DNA of 64,000 nucleotides from Apostichopus japonicus (taxonomy: Eukaryota; Echinodermata; Holothuroidea; Aspidochirotida; Stichopodidae): the NCBI RefSeq assembly GCF_037975245.1, contig NC_092577.1, positions 27,877,898 to 27,941,897 on the forward strand. The letters are read 5' to 3'. Below, one piece after another: positions 50,001 through 64,000 of this stretch (position 1 is its first letter; every line of letters begins with the position of its first letter). Under the pieces are notes generated by a model. The model was not told where the DNA came from. It did no database searches and saw nothing but the letters and a program-made list of their open reading frames with translations. The position numbers were made by a program, and so were the translations under genes.

Positions 50001-51849
50001 GAGCAACCAACTGGTCGTGGCTGTGCACGTTGTGGACGAGCAGTGGGTACGAAGAAGGGTGGGGCGGGGGTGGGGGTGGGTGTCAGAGTTGGCTAGGACT
50101 ACGTCCCCCTCGTCCGGGGTCAACTAAGTGTTGGGAAACATGGTATAAAGGATAACCTATTCTGATTAGATACTATACGATATGTTACTTCAGATATAAG
50201 TGAAGACTTCAAATGGGGGCCCTCGGTGACATAATTGCCCCCCCCCCACCCGGGCCCAACAGAACCATCGATTTTAAGTAAGTTCACGTAGTGGGGTCCA
50301 ATGGTGGGTGGTCGTCACCCGGTTTGGTCAGAATGACTCGTAAGTTTAATCCACAACGCAAAATAATGCTTTAGAAAACTGCAATTGAGAATGTTTTTTG
50401 CATCTATTAATTTCTTCCTTTTTTAATCAAATTCAGAAAATATACTAAACAAACAAATGTTTATGTTAACAGAACAGCGTATATATCGAATATTTTAAGG
50501 TTTCCCATCGATACGGTTCTTATTTCAGATTATTGTTAATAATGACCAAATTTGGTATGGTTTTGAGCTTTTGTTCTCTACCTACATCAGTCAAACTAAC
50601 TGCCAAATATAGCCTAGACATTTCACCTATATATAGGCTACAGCTACACAATATCCTCTCAGTGGGGTGTTCTGGTCTTTTTCGTCGATTAGCTTACATA
50701 CAAGAGGGGGAAAAATACCTATTATTAACTCTCTTCTGTTTAAATTATCCATACCAAATTTTCACATACTTTTTAAACCGTTACAAGTCCTTCGAGAAAT
50801 TACAACGTCATTAAAATTTGATTTGATGTCAAAAGGGCAAACCACAATCGCAAAACGGACAACAGTACGTCATATGGTGTAGGTAATCACCGCATCTCTC
50901 TCTGTGTGTGTACTTCACTTTAACTTATTTTCCCCTCAACAGGGTTCTCAATCAGGCCTCTTGCCTGTCCCCTTTCGGAAGTCTCAAATTCCTTTAGATA
51001 ACCCTCCATAAATACCCAGTAGATTCACTCTTTCATCGGTCAACACAAAATGACGTTCGCGTGCCACAAAAGCGGTAAATTGCCCTTATATGGCGATACG
51101 CGTGCCCAGAAGCCGCGGGTTATTGTGTTAAGGCACGTGGCTATGTCGGTCATATAGCTGTTGCAACGTGCACGATAGTCCGTGAGTGGCGCTGATTCCA
51201 ACTATTTGGATGTTAGCTAGAGTGTAAAATCGTAGCCTCAAGGATAACTTGTGTGGAATATCAAAAAGTTCAGTTACGTTGGTTGGTAGGTTAATCAAAA
51301 AAACATGGCCTGTTGCAGTGATAACTAGCATCTGTGAGATACGTTTCGTTTGGCAACGAACAGAACTTGCTTAAAGACCTAGTAGATAGATATAGCAAGG
51401 CCTTAGTGCAAACCGTTGGTGAGTTATGCTGTATTCAATATATATTACATAACAGAACGTTGAATACAGAATCTGTTAGTATACAATCTGAATACATATC
51501 CCGTAATTAATTAACAATGGTAGGAACATGGTTCCTATCTTGTCCCGTATACTATGTATATATGCTAGGATGTGATAAGGATATATCATGGCTGTAGTTA
51601 GTTCAGCCAAACTTGACGAGGGGATGGATGGGGAGGAAGTGGCTGAAGTGGTCGGGATGGTTTGGGGAGCTCGTTAGGCCACGTATACAGAGCATGTCTA
51701 AGGCCACACTGAAAGAGAATAACGACAAGTGGGGTCGGGAATACGGAGAAGGGTTGCGGCAGAAGAGCCAGGGGAGGTGGGTGGGGGGGGGGGGGGTTAC
51801 TGAGCTGTGTATTGCAGTTCTGTACAACAGCTACATAATACTATACGTT

Positions 51850-52136
<287 letters not shown>

Positions 52137-52289
52137 GCCGATAAGGCAAATGTCCTAATATGGCAAATGTCCTAATATTACCAATAGATGACAAATTACC
52201 GGTTTCCAGTACTTGCAAAACAATAATATTAAAAATAATAATACGAAGGGGAAACAAAAAATCAACTGAAATTCAATACAATACGTTTT

Positions 52290-52334
52290 GTATACGTATA
52301 TAGACATACCCTTGGTATACGTATATAGACATAC
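52290..52334 (+). repeat. 25-bp tandem duplication
   Basis: GTATACGTATATAGACATAC occurs at 52290 and 52315 without change, separated by CCTTG. This is a recent local duplication. Confidence 0.9.
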
Positions 52335-55300
52335 ACATTCATTTTTGGAGCGATGTTAAAATGTCATCGCTTCTTAATTGTCTGTAATGTTATACCATTT
52401 AGGTTGATTATAATCTGTGTGTTGTAACCTTTTAACCATCATCAGTTCTTTCGTCGGCAAGTCTCCCCCTCCCCCCCCCCCCTCCCGCACCTGTTTCTAT
52501 ATTCTATCAAATTGAAAAGCATTAGCCTATACGCCATGATCAGATCACGTGACCGCAGAATTCAGTTACAAAGTAGTCCACAGAAAAAAGACAGAAAAGA
52601 AAAGATAAAATTCATCGTGAAGATGTTCATTCTCATGGGGTCCTTCTTGTCAATCTTGTTTGGCTCTCGCTGCAGCGATGGTTTCTATTTCTCACTTGCT
52701 TTTCGATAACCTCTTTAAGTAAGAGCTTACGTATAATTTTTTACCAAACAGACCATACATATGTAGAGTGGGGGGGGGGGGGTGTCTCTTGTCGAAAACA
52801 TCACCACTTGTCTCGTTAATTTGATAACTGCAAGGGCACAGCAGTTTTCTTCTTCGATAAACTTCTATTGATGGGTCTAATGCTACCGTGCCCAAGAGAT
52901 AAGACTTCATTTTAAATAAGAAAAAAAAAAAAAACAGCCGAGTGCGCACGCGGATTGAAGCCTTTGTGGAAAATATGTTTATACTCACTAATGGAGGAGT
53001 ATGGCGGTCTGCGTGGTGAGACTTGATGTTGTTAGTGGGTAACATGTCTCTTAGGACGATTATAAAAGTTGTTTGACCCCTAAGAAAAAGTGACTTAGGG
53101 ATTTGAGCTTCAATTAGCACTAAAAGTATGTACGTCACGATGAAAATAAATTAGCCAATGAATTCAAGGTAATAACATCGTCTTATATAGCGGCAGTGAC
53201 TTTAACGTATAATGTTACGATTGACCATTCATATACTCAGTGCATAGCTGTGCTGTATTTTTTACACGGTATAACTTTTAATTAATCTCTCGCCATCGCA
53301 CACTTTAATAAAACGTCCCTAACATAATCGTATAGTTAAATCTCTAATGTCCTGCTGCAGTGTGTTTTAAAGGGCTGTGTATGTAGGGAAGAGAAGTATT
53401 AAAAGTGAAGACTTTAAGGAGGAAAGGGGGGGGGGGGGTGAGAATGAGCGTTAACGATGGAATGTTTTTACCTTGATTTGTGAATAGCGCCTCGTGGATA
53501 TCTTAGAGGAAAGACGTTGTCTTTGAACTTAAAAATAAAATGAAAAATTGGTCCAAAAATATTAAAGCAGCATGATGCATTTTATTACTAAAACGTAACT
53601 TCGTGGTATTTCAACCCCCACCCCCCGTTACTATAATGGAACAATCCCACAAAACAGCTATGAAATGTTTCCTCTTTTCCTGAGAAGGTGAAATTTGAAT
53701 CGTCTTTTGCCCTACGGTACTGTTAATTACTGCATACAAGGTAAACTGTATAGATGATACATAATATTTGCTATGAAATTTGTGTTGTAGTATATGGATT
53801 TCGGGAAATATTAATGTTCGTTCTAAGATTAGGTATCTAACGTTGTTGTACAGTTAATGACCGGCATGTCACAAATAAAAATCACCTACTTGATTAAAAC
53901 TTCACGGACCTTTCTTGTTTTCTATAAACACATTCGCATTTCATAATTTCAACGGCCGCCATTGCCGATCGTCTTCACGGACTGCTCTTTGTGATTTGCG
54001 AATTTCGTCCTGTTTCATAATTCAGTTTTTGATCACCCTTGGATCTGTGAGAATCAGAGTGACTCGATAGAGTGGAATGTATATCGAGAACAAAGAAATT
54101 GGACGAGGTCGCTTTCATCAAAAGGTTCTGAGATAGTCTTTAATAAGTCGTTTATTATGAAATATACCCGATTACTTGATGTAATCCTGTATTAAAATGT
54201 TAAATCATATACTAATGAGAAAGCCAAAGACGATTGCCGAATGTTATAAAAATATGAATGATAATAATAAAGGGTTAGACTATCTGAGATAAAACAGAGA
54301 GAGTTGTTAAAAATTAATTGTCGGAGGTTTTAATATCTCTGTTCATAAATCATAAAAAGGGTCACTTTTTACGACTTCTTCAGCGACATCTTTCTTGTGA
54401 AGTGTACACATTAAGTTACATATCCGAATGAGCACACTTGCTTTGTTGTACCTTTCAAGTACTTTTAAGCTCTCTGTATTGGTCCGTTGAAAATGGGAAA
54501 TCATAAGAAATAAAATAGCCAAAATTGGCACCAGGCACATTACAACATACGTAGCCCTACATATAGTCCGATAGTAATGAATCCCAAGGTGGAATTTGAT
54601 ACAGTACTTCTAGAGAACCTCTGTATGTGATGCAATGTGAAATAATTGCTGATTTTTAAGAAATAGTCATTTAAGCATTACGTAGGAAATTATTTATTAT
54701 TCCATGTAAATTTATTTTATGTTGAAATGATAACGTTACAGGCATAACCTTAATGTTGATATGTTGTAGACCGCTAAGAAACACTTCTGTCAAGTCAGGT
54801 TTGATTTCTATTTATAACACTTCTAGTGTTTGAGAACTTACTCTTTGAACATTTCCGGTCCATCAATTAAAACGGCTGGACCACTCACTTGATCACTGCA
54901 TCTGATCAGCCTCTCATGTGCAGCATAGAACTCATTAGGGAGACATAACACCTGCATTGTCTCTGACAATACTGAGAATGCATAACAGATTTGTCAAGGA
55001 CAAATGCTGTTGAATGTCAGCCAAGTGATGTTCTATTGTTCGTAGAAAGTTTTAAGAACAGGTTTTGGTAGACTTATTACGATGTATAAAACAATCGATG
55101 AACATTTAAACCTGCTTGCAATGAGGAGCTGACGTCATCGGCAATTGACCTTTAAAGGATCATTCCGGGCATTTAGCTTATTTAAATGTGAATATCCTGA
55201 AATCCAGGAGTAGTCGTAGAAACATTACTAACAGTCATTTGTTTTTTACTACGACACATCAAGACTAAAATTCTGCCTTAGGTCGTCCTATAAGAATAAT

Positions 55301-56062
55301 TTTAATTTCATTTATGAGTTCTTAAACACAATCTTGTTCGCAACCATAATACTAAACAGGCGAGTATTACTGTAACGGTTAAGGTGAAATGCAGTGACTG
55401 CATGGTGTTAAGGATTGGTGAATCTACGGAACTGAACAACTAAACCAATTTAATCCATTCCCTTATGGGTTATCTTTTATGCACTAAGAGAACCGTACAT
55501 GTAATTTATTGCGTTGGAAATATCATTTGAAATATAGCGTTAATATCTTCGTATGCCTTAAACACATTAAATGTTAAAGACCCATACTTGTGAATGAAGG
55601 GTCCCTGTCTTCTTTGATTGTTGTTGCCGTGACAACCAGAGATAATCCTCTTATAATGAGATATCCCTTTAAGCCCTCCAATAACAAACCGGGAATCTTG
55701 AAAAGCTTATAACTTGTAAATAATTAGTACGCCATCTTACTTAAGCGAACCGTAAATATCACCATCGCTTTGACATTTGAGTGCCAGTATTTTGGTAACG
55801 TAATCACGTTTCACTCAGCAGCTTGAATTCATCTTGTCTTAAGTAGACCAAGCCAGCCAGATGACAATATGCTCCGCATTCCAGTCCCCCATCACACTTG
55901 CCTTCTACGCAGAAGTTATTATAATGCTTAGCTGATTCCATTTCGCTTAAACAAAGAGATTACAAACACGACCTTAGACTGTTTTATCGTGAGGCTACCA
56001 TATATTGAATGAAGAAATCTTAACGAAAACCTGCACTGTTTTCACGTCTTGTTGTGTAGAGG

Positions 56063-56066
<4 letters not shown>

Positions 56067-56126
<60 letters not shown>
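56067..56126. repeat. (TA)n microsatellite
   Basis: About 30 uninterrupted TA units. Confidence 0.95.
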
Positions 56127-56129
<3 letters not shown>

Positions 56130-58361
56130 TAATGGATTCACCATAGATATTATTCGGCTTGGGAAGTGAAATGAAAAGGTTGAACATTTTTAATTGACAT
56201 TTTCAAATGTGTTCGATTCACATGGGCCGTATAACTTAGGCTCGATATTTTATGTACAAAATGATCGATAGGCAAATGCAGCATCAGAGACAAAGAGAAA
56301 GACAGAAGTAATCCATAACCTCTCTTCCAAACCTTATCTCTCGCAGAGGTCATGTCTCATGTGGCTGTAGAGTTTACGAAAACAACAAATCACGCTCGAA
56401 GTTCATTCGTATATTACTATTATATCAAAATGTTTGTTACTGATATCTTCGTAAAAATAAACGGAGGTGTGCTGAATATCTCACGTTCGTACGTATTGAA
56501 TAATCCGACTCAAGATCAATCATCGTAACCGATTCGACTGAGAGAAACCAGAATGGCATTTATCGCGCGCCCTACATAAAGACACCGTTTACATTTTATG
56601 AAAGATGGTATGTTTCTTCTACAGAGCACTGAGAAATATCAACAGTGTCAGATTTGTCATTATAAATCAACTGTGCATTTTCTATCTCCCTCGCTTATGC
56701 AAACTTCAAGACACATGAATTTGCTAGTCCGTCATTTGAATATCTCAGTGCTTCATTAGCAGAGTCCTCCAAATAAACTTGACGATAAGTCTTCATTTGT
56801 ATGGTCATGTTAAGTGACAATCCCATACAAGATAAGTAGCCTAGTACATTATCTCTTTGGTAGAACGTCTGGACACTGTGAAAATTCCGAAATTCGTTTC
56901 GCTCGTACACGAAAAGCTATATGTGTCTTGAAATATGCTCAAAATTTGTAAGAGTGGTTTAGTGTGTTAATCCTTCTTATTATTCCAAGTTTTGATGAGG
57001 ACAATCAAGCCTCATGTCAGACAATACGATAAGATAAGAAAACTACTCCGCCGGTAACAGTTCTTTATATGTTAATGACTGTGATAAAGTAAAGAAGCTG
57101 AACCGGGGGTAAAGGATGGGGGGGGGTGGGGTACTGAGTCGGTGACGAGGTGGGATCATAATTGTGGTCTGTCGTAACTAGAACTAGCTGCATTCATAAA
57201 TAAAATGTTTATCGCCGAAAGAAAGCAACTTTCTTTCGCTGCTAATGATGTTGCCATCATTGATGATTTACCGATGTAAATTTTGCACCAAGTTACATTG
57301 AAAAGTCTTCCTTATTTTCTCTAATAAATGGCGCCTCACACTTTGCATATGAATGACATTAGAGGGATATCTTATAGTTAAAGTGCTAAGTTAAAGTGTG
57401 TCGAAGAGTCAGCTTTGTTTGATTGCTAATATAATCACGTGAACGGTTTCAGGTACTTCTCCTCCTCCTTCCTGGTAATATGCACGACGTATACTTCTAA
57501 CTTATCGAGAGCGATATACCTGTGTATGTAACCAGCGTGACGTGGTCACTCATCGATTAGTCCTTATATATGATTTCCTCCAAAAAAATTCTCAAGTCCC
57601 TTTTCACTTGGTCGTCTTGACAACTATAAATTTTTATGTCAAATGTTTCATTTTCTAGATGGGATTACTTGAGATTTATGGCCATGTGGCATTCTTTTTT
57701 ACTAACAGTCTGTGCGCCGTTTCCTTTTTACCTTAATTTGGATGAAAGCTACAATTATTCAGAAAACGTACGATTGTTTGAAGGGGGAGAAAAAATGATC
57801 AGGGCAATGGACTGTATGTGCGAGTGATTATGGTGAAGACGCTCTTGTTTTTATTCTCACTGTTCAAAGTAATGACAGGATTGTTTCATCATGTTTATGT
57901 ACATCGCGTGTGTAGGCTAAGCCATATTAATGTGCGAACGCTAGATAATACCACTACAGTCGCGTGTACAACGAACAGGCTGGTTTAAAAATGGCGGAAA
58001 ATATTCGAATCTTTCAACTCAGTGCAATTAGTGTGTCTTTAGTTGTTTATACTTGAAGATACAGTTTTAACATTGCCCGAATGGCATAAAGGTTGTTGCG
58101 GTCTTTACCTTTTGCGACTCATTGGAAGTCATGTACAATTTCATATTTAATATATGTCTACTGGCATATTTGGCATTAATCATGAAAAAAGATAGAGATG
58201 TAAATATTCTAAAACAGTTAGATATTTACTGCAAAGCACAAAATCCATCAGAAAATTACTTCCTTTTGTGATCAAGCCTCGGGGGCACAAATGGCATCGC
58301 ATGTATGAATTGATTGAGATTTATACATGAATATTCATGAGTTAAGCAGGATTTCAATCAC

Positions 58362-58362
58362 T

Positions 58363-58395
<33 letters not shown>
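58362..58395. repeat. (TC)n microsatellite
   Basis: Pyrimidine dinucleotide array with one TGTC interruption. Confidence 0.9.
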
Positions 58396-61300
58396 TAGTA
58401 TGCGACACATTATCATTCAGTAATTCCATGATCAAGAGACTATGTGGTGTTTGTTTTAATCTGTCTTCTAGTCTACAACCCTAGAGAAGGCTATTCATCA
58501 TAATGTCAACATTGGGACGTATTTCTTACCTTCATGATATGTTAAACTGACTCGTATATTTTGAAAAGGACTGAGAGAATGGGTCATATTTTAGACGAAT
58601 AGATGTTTCTTGTCTACAGAACCAAACAGAACAGAATCACTTGACTCGCTGACATAACATGAAATGAAAACATGAGGCTATCGACAGACGATGTTGTAGT
58701 AACATACGCGTTGTCTCAAACTATCTGACAAGCATAAATACTATAAAGTAAACCATGGTATTGGCTGAGTGCGAATGTAACAGGACGCCTATATAATCTG
58801 TGTTTAGACGAAGAAGAAAAAAATATATCAAGTGCACATAATATTCATTAACCATGTATGAATTCCTGTGAGTATCATTTGTGAAACAAATGCTTACAAG
58901 AGCATCAGTTACACAGACGGCATTAGTAAGGTATATACTATACCGTACGTATTGAATACATGGAAGTATTGTATGGTCTACTTAACTTGAGCATGTTTAG
59001 TAGATAATTGCCATTCCCGCATACTATATATATTCCTATCTGCAAATAGGGGCCAAGACCCAATTTGGAATTTAGGTGATCTGAGGAACCGTTTACAGAC
59101 GAGTTTGTGAAGATATTGGGAAGAAAACTTCTCCCATGTCATCTTTAACCTACATGTTTGATGTGATATTTACCAATCTTTAAAATCTTCACCTTTGTAT
59201 CTGTATAGAGAGCTCATCTGTTCAAACCGGGCTTTTTTGTCATCCGTAACCCGTCCGTCACCAAGGGATAGCCCGACACAATGTTCTTATCTAGAGGTTT
59301 CTCCTCTCTATAGCGTAATATGTACAGAAGCTTCGATGTTTCTCTTACATGTTAGGCAAACGTGATCAAATTATGTGGCTAATTTTACATTTTTAGTGAC
59401 AGAAAAAGAACCAGAAGAAAAAAAAAGAGACAAATGAGTGAAAACTGTTGAAATCTTATACGGCTGAGTGGACAAATTGAGATATAATATGTCGAGGCCT
59501 GCAAGGTGCAGTTCAATTGGAAATTGTTTGAACCTGGCCTCGTATATGGGGCTGACAGTCTTGTAGGGCCCCTGAATGAATAGATTTTTCAGGGGCCCTC
59601 TCAACAAAGGTATACAAATTGAGATACAGGTGAATAGACTGATAGGGGGAACTTTGTTATCTTTCTCTTAGGGATTCTATCGATGACTTTAAAGCCATCA
59701 TACGATGTGGTAAAGGCTTCTTCTTCTTTAGTTGGTCTCTGATTTCGAACCGCATGCAGAGTTCAATATTACCTAGTAATTATACAGCAAGTCTTCAAGG
59801 AAAACCCTTGGCGCTGAAAGGAAGAGAGATGTACTACACACCTGATTCGTGCTGCTAATCGAATGTTGGACATAGTATTTGTGTATCTGGAGGCTACGAG
59901 AGGTAGAAATGCATGATAATTATAGAATTACGATATCAATGATGACGTTTAATTTCAATATACTTCGAGAAAGCCAAGATATCAGCGTCATTTTGGCAGA
60001 TGTATATAACGCCTGGATGACAGTCGCTTCTCTGATAACGATGCAATTATGAGCTCAAATATTCCTGTCGTACATGTGCAGGGGATTTGTAGTTATTAAT
60101 ATGAGATTATTACAACGGAAATATGCTTCGAAGGTGGAAATATTTTGATTAGGTTTTTCATTCTCATTCGCGGTTACGTATTAAAAAGGGACGCGCTTCC
60201 TGAAGTACTCGATTGAGGTTTTTTTTTTTAACATTCCTTCGTTGCCTGCTTAACTTTCAAAATTAAGAAAAATGAAACTTTCGACGACCCTAACGTTCGA
60301 TTGACATATTGGATTATCGATTAACTTGCTGAAGTCACAGTAGACAAACTATATTGAAGTATGAATCTGTAATTAAACAATTAGTTAGTTAGAAATACGT
60401 TAATTGAACATGTAGCTTTCGGAAGAAACGTTGTTTGTTAAAACTGTTCCTAATTTAGTTAGGGGTTGGTCACTAATTTCACGTATATTTATGTGTTCCT
60501 TGTGCGCCTTCGGCCTAAGTTATCGACGTTCGTATGTAAAAACTTACATCCCCGACCCCTGTCGCACAAGAAGAGTTTATATATTTATTTCCCTATCCAT
60601 TTCTAGTTAGGGTTGGTTAGTAATTCTAAACCAGATACGCCCGTTCCTCTGTTCTCATTCTGTATGCGCGCAGTCGTGGCTATAGATGGGCCTGCTTTTG
60701 AACGGACATCCCGCGGTCCCCACCCGTTTGTAGGAGGCATAGCTTGCCTCTGTATCACTTTTAGACCTTACACTTGACTCTACTCGATGTATAACCATTC
60801 CTCGTCTGTCATTTGGCGTTTGAACCTTCATCCCACCCGTAGTGCAAAAGCTTTGTTCCTTCTGTAACAATGTTATCCATATCGTAACTGTGTCTTACAT
60901 CTTCATTTGTGTATATATAACATTGGTATGTTAAAACAGAGACATTGAAATTATCGGCAACCGTCTCACTAAAAGAGGTATGACTTCCTTCAACACATTC
61001 GAATGTAAATACATCCAGAGGTTCAAATGCATAAAAAGACGATAAAAAACAACAACCTAGATACGAACCAAACATCACATTATCAAAATTGCGGAATCTT
61101 GAAATTGTTTAAGATACCTGACGTCAGGCATGCTTTTATCCAATACCCAACAGAGTAGTTATGAGTTACTTGGATGATGGGGCTAATTACGGGTGAAATT
61201 AAGACAGCCGGCTCGAGGCTGATTTTTTTTTCTTCTTCTTCATATTCTTCTTTCGGTGAAGTTTTTTTTCTTTCTTAACGAGAGACTCCATACGTTATCC

Positions 61301-61804
61301 AGACCATGAAAGTATAGAGGCTAATACTTCCATCATATTCAGAATGAAATCATGAATGCGCTCTGTGAGCATTTTTATGCCGATCGCAAAAAAAAGGAGA
61401 CAAATTTCTTGTAGTCATCACAAAAAGGACTCTGACTGTGTTATAAGTTATCAGGTTACTAATGACTGGCTTGCAGGCTCAACATGCAATATGAAACCTG
61501 GAGAAGAATCCATATTAATGTTGCAGATCTTGATGAACAGAGACTTCAATTAAAATTAATGTAATCTTTAAATTGATTGGGTACTGATAAATTGGAGTAC
61601 CAGTAAGAGACGACTGAATCACCAACTGCTGCATGGTCTTATTGTTTATTGCAGTATCATCAGGGGTAACACTTGGTTTATTATACTTGCCATACAAGAC
61701 AGCCTACAGTAACCATGGACTCTTTCATCGGGTACAGGGTGATTGTTCGTGTTTGTTCTGCTTACCTTCCTGGGGAGGGAGAAATAGAGCCAATTTGTTT
61801 TATC

Positions 61805-61966
61805 ACTATTCTATTCTATACTATACTGTACTATACTATACTATACTGTACTGTACTGTACTGTACTGTACTGTACTGTACTGTACTGTACTGTACTGTA
61901 CTATACTATACTATACTATACTATACTATACTATACTATACTATACTATACTATACTATACTATAC
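61805..61966. repeat. CTATA/CTGTA pentanucleotide array with block structure
   Basis: After mixed units, eleven consecutive CTGTA units (61846-61900) are followed by thirteen CTATA units (61901-61965). The two variants are sorted into homogeneous blocks. Both long frames through it (117 and 135 codons) are Tyr/Leu/Cys repeats of the array and not proteins. Confidence 0.95.
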
Positions 61967-64000
61967 TCTCGCGGAGACAGAAATGAAAAAGCCGAGGTTT
62001 TGCACCTCACCGTTGGTCGTCACACGTTTACACCACAAGTTGTAGAGCGGGAGCGTGAAGGGGAAGGGGGGGTAGGGTGAAGGGGGAGTGACGCAGCGTC
62101 TGATGGCTGGCTGTATGGGAGTCTGATGGACTGCATATACTAACCGTAATAGGGAAGGTTAGTGTATACCCTGTCATGATAATACGGTACTTCCTTGGTG
62201 TAGGCCAGCAGTATGGAGATGTGAATTGTATAACGCATACTGGTTGAATGCCCGAGGAAGGTAAAGGTTCACGCTATAAGTAGGTGAACTAGGGCAGTGT
62301 GTAGTGTTGTGCACGCTGCAGGTCTATACTGCTACTGCATGGCCATTGCAAGATATAACTATACTAGCTGTGTGAGAGCGGTATGATGAAAGGTGTAGTT
62401 TAGAGCTATGTGATAAGGGCATCGTGAATGACAAATGTACCGGTACGTTAGGCTGTAAGTGAGCGTGAAGGGTATAGTGGGACCGTCTTTGTGTGTACTA
62501 TTTATACCTTTAACCTAAAATGTCCCAACATTGACTTCGGAGTGAACTGAGGAAGATGCCTTTAAGTTACTAAGAACAGGCAAACACCTCAACCTTTTAA
62601 CATATGTAGACAATGTTTAGTCTATCGAGTTTCATCTCTGTTCCGTCTTTGAAAAACTCCCTCATCCGGTGATACTTGTCTCTCAAAGAGAAGTGGACGA
62701 TATAGTCTGACTTAACATTGTTTCCATTTTCTTCTCTTGTCTTGATGGGGTGAATCTGCCTGCATCCTTAGAAGCTTCTTAATGACATTTTAACGATCAA
62801 CAGCTTGTAGGGGAACATTTTACATACCCGACAAACAAGAATATGGGTTTGAAAAGTGGCGCCTGAAGCTTTAACTAAATAAATTAATTACGGTTTACAG
62901 TAAAAGAATGCGCCATATGTAAATGTCTCGAGTACGGGTGCCAGAAAGTGCCAGACATGTAATTACAATTTTATCAGCAGACAGTCTTTGACATGTCGGC
63001 AACGATGAAACATGCCCTGATTCCTTTATCGTCATCGTTAGAGATACTGCCAAAGGATCAGACTGCTGAATTAGAAATATACTGACGAACGGACAAACAG
63101 ACAAATAGACAGTCCATTTTTTTTATAATCGTTGAATTACTAACTGACACAAATCGTGTTCACGTCCATGTGGTATTACTACACTTGACAGATACTAACA
63201 TTTAATGTTGGAAGACAAGGGAAATATATAAATTTATAATTAGTAACACTTTGAAGAAGAAAGTTCATCTATTCATTGTATAAGTAATTTGCCTTTTTTT
63301 TAATATGTAAACTATGACACAGATATTAAAGGGTAATGTGAGTGTAAGGTATCCTCACCTGTCCTAGCTTTCATTATGGAAATTCCGACCTGTCTTCACA
63401 CTGTTTGTCTCCCGTTTGGCACTTTTAATGATCATTGTTTGCAGTTCTTTTTTTTACGGAATCCCTGTGGAGGTATGTCGCGTCGACTTATAGGACTGAT
63501 GGTGTCAGTCCTATAGTGTTCAGTTAGGCATAGGCAATGATCTGAACTGGTGACATCAGTAATAAGTTGTCCAGGTGTCGTGTTTGTCAACCTAATTATG
63601 TCATACCGTTGTTTTCGACCTCCGTTTACAATTGCAACATTGTCATTTACAAGAAGTAACACCATCAACAGGAACCAGTTCCGCGAATATTTACTTGATG
63701 ACCCGCTGTTATTGTAATAAGGGAATTTGAGTTCAATTATCCACGACGGCGCCTGCAATGGACGTAGTCATCATCAATGTTGGCCGCTGATAACCAAAAT
63801 GGCAGACACTTTCCTCCCGTTATATACGTACCGTATTTCAGGACCATTTATGCCTATGCAATTCAGACCATTCATGGATCATGTATAGGCTAGGTTATAA
63901 CTATCCATGCCCTTGTTAGTAACCTATTATCCGATCCGCACAGACTATTCATCGACATTTCCTTAATCATTACTTGCCAATACTGTCGAATATTTCCGAG

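Noticed and set aside
61633-62080. 117- and 135-codon Tyr/Cys/Leu repeat frames
   Set aside because: They are created by the CTATA/CTGTA array. The flanks carry no domain or splice signal of note.
63432-63758. 108-codon frame on the - strand with a hydrophobic NWFLLMVLLLV segment and an upstream CCATTGCAG acceptor-like site
   Set aside because: It could be an exon of a secreted protein, but there is no recognisable domain, no matching donor and no neighbouring exon. Evidence is too thin to call.

Overview
The window is non-coding-dominated metazoan DNA: AT-rich, with long introns, many (TA)n arrays, more than thirty poly-C or poly-G runs of about 9-20 bases, and frequent TAGGCCTA/TAGGCTA words that I associate with echinoderm genomes. 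My best guess is an echinoderm, possibly a sea cucumber. That rests on sequence style plus one gene fragment, so it is an inference.

Only one host gene can be supported. Two coding exons on the + strand (15865-15994 and 39284-39368) belong to an RBM24/RBM38 (SEB4) type RNA-binding protein. The first encodes the end of the RRM domain and the second the linker after it. They join in phase with consensus splice sites. The first RRM exon (ending ...GYGF) and the long C-terminal exon were not found, so the gene probably starts left of the window and ends right of it. The whole window may therefore lie inside one gene, with introns of at least 15.9 kb, 23.3 kb and at least 24.6 kb.

Layout. 1-15.8 kb: presumed intron with a Penelope-like fragment carrying a hammerhead-ribozyme-like fold (2.1 kb), a CCA-rich block (2.8-3.3 kb), TA arrays, a tandem duplication (8.2 kb) and a complete non-autonomous hAT element with a perfect 8-bp target duplication (9.3 kb). 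16-39.3 kb: the large intron, which holds most of the mobile DNA: a second hAT copy containing a nested retroposon end, a TTTACG-rich block with an ACACGGG terminus (20.1-21.1 kb), four copies of an unnamed dispersed repeat in two orientations (21.1-25.6 kb) with an embedded ~274-bp tandem array, a ~105-bp tandem repeat ending in a hairpin (26.3-26.6 kb), a tRNA-derived SINE with a TA tail (27.5 kb), a decayed two-exon mobile-type gene interrupted by a third hAT copy (29.9-31.3 kb), and a second TTTACG-rich block ending in the inverse terminus CCCGTGT (33.0-33.5 kb). 39.4-64 kb: mostly plain intronic or downstream DNA with simple repeats, including a ~287-bp (CAT)n array and an ACTAT/ACTGT pentamer array.

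The most interesting possibility is that the inverted ACACGGG termini at 20079 and 33498, with their TTTACG-rich flanks, bound one decayed ~13.4-kb DNA transposon that carries the degenerate two-exon gene. The alternative is two unrelated partial copies of the same family.
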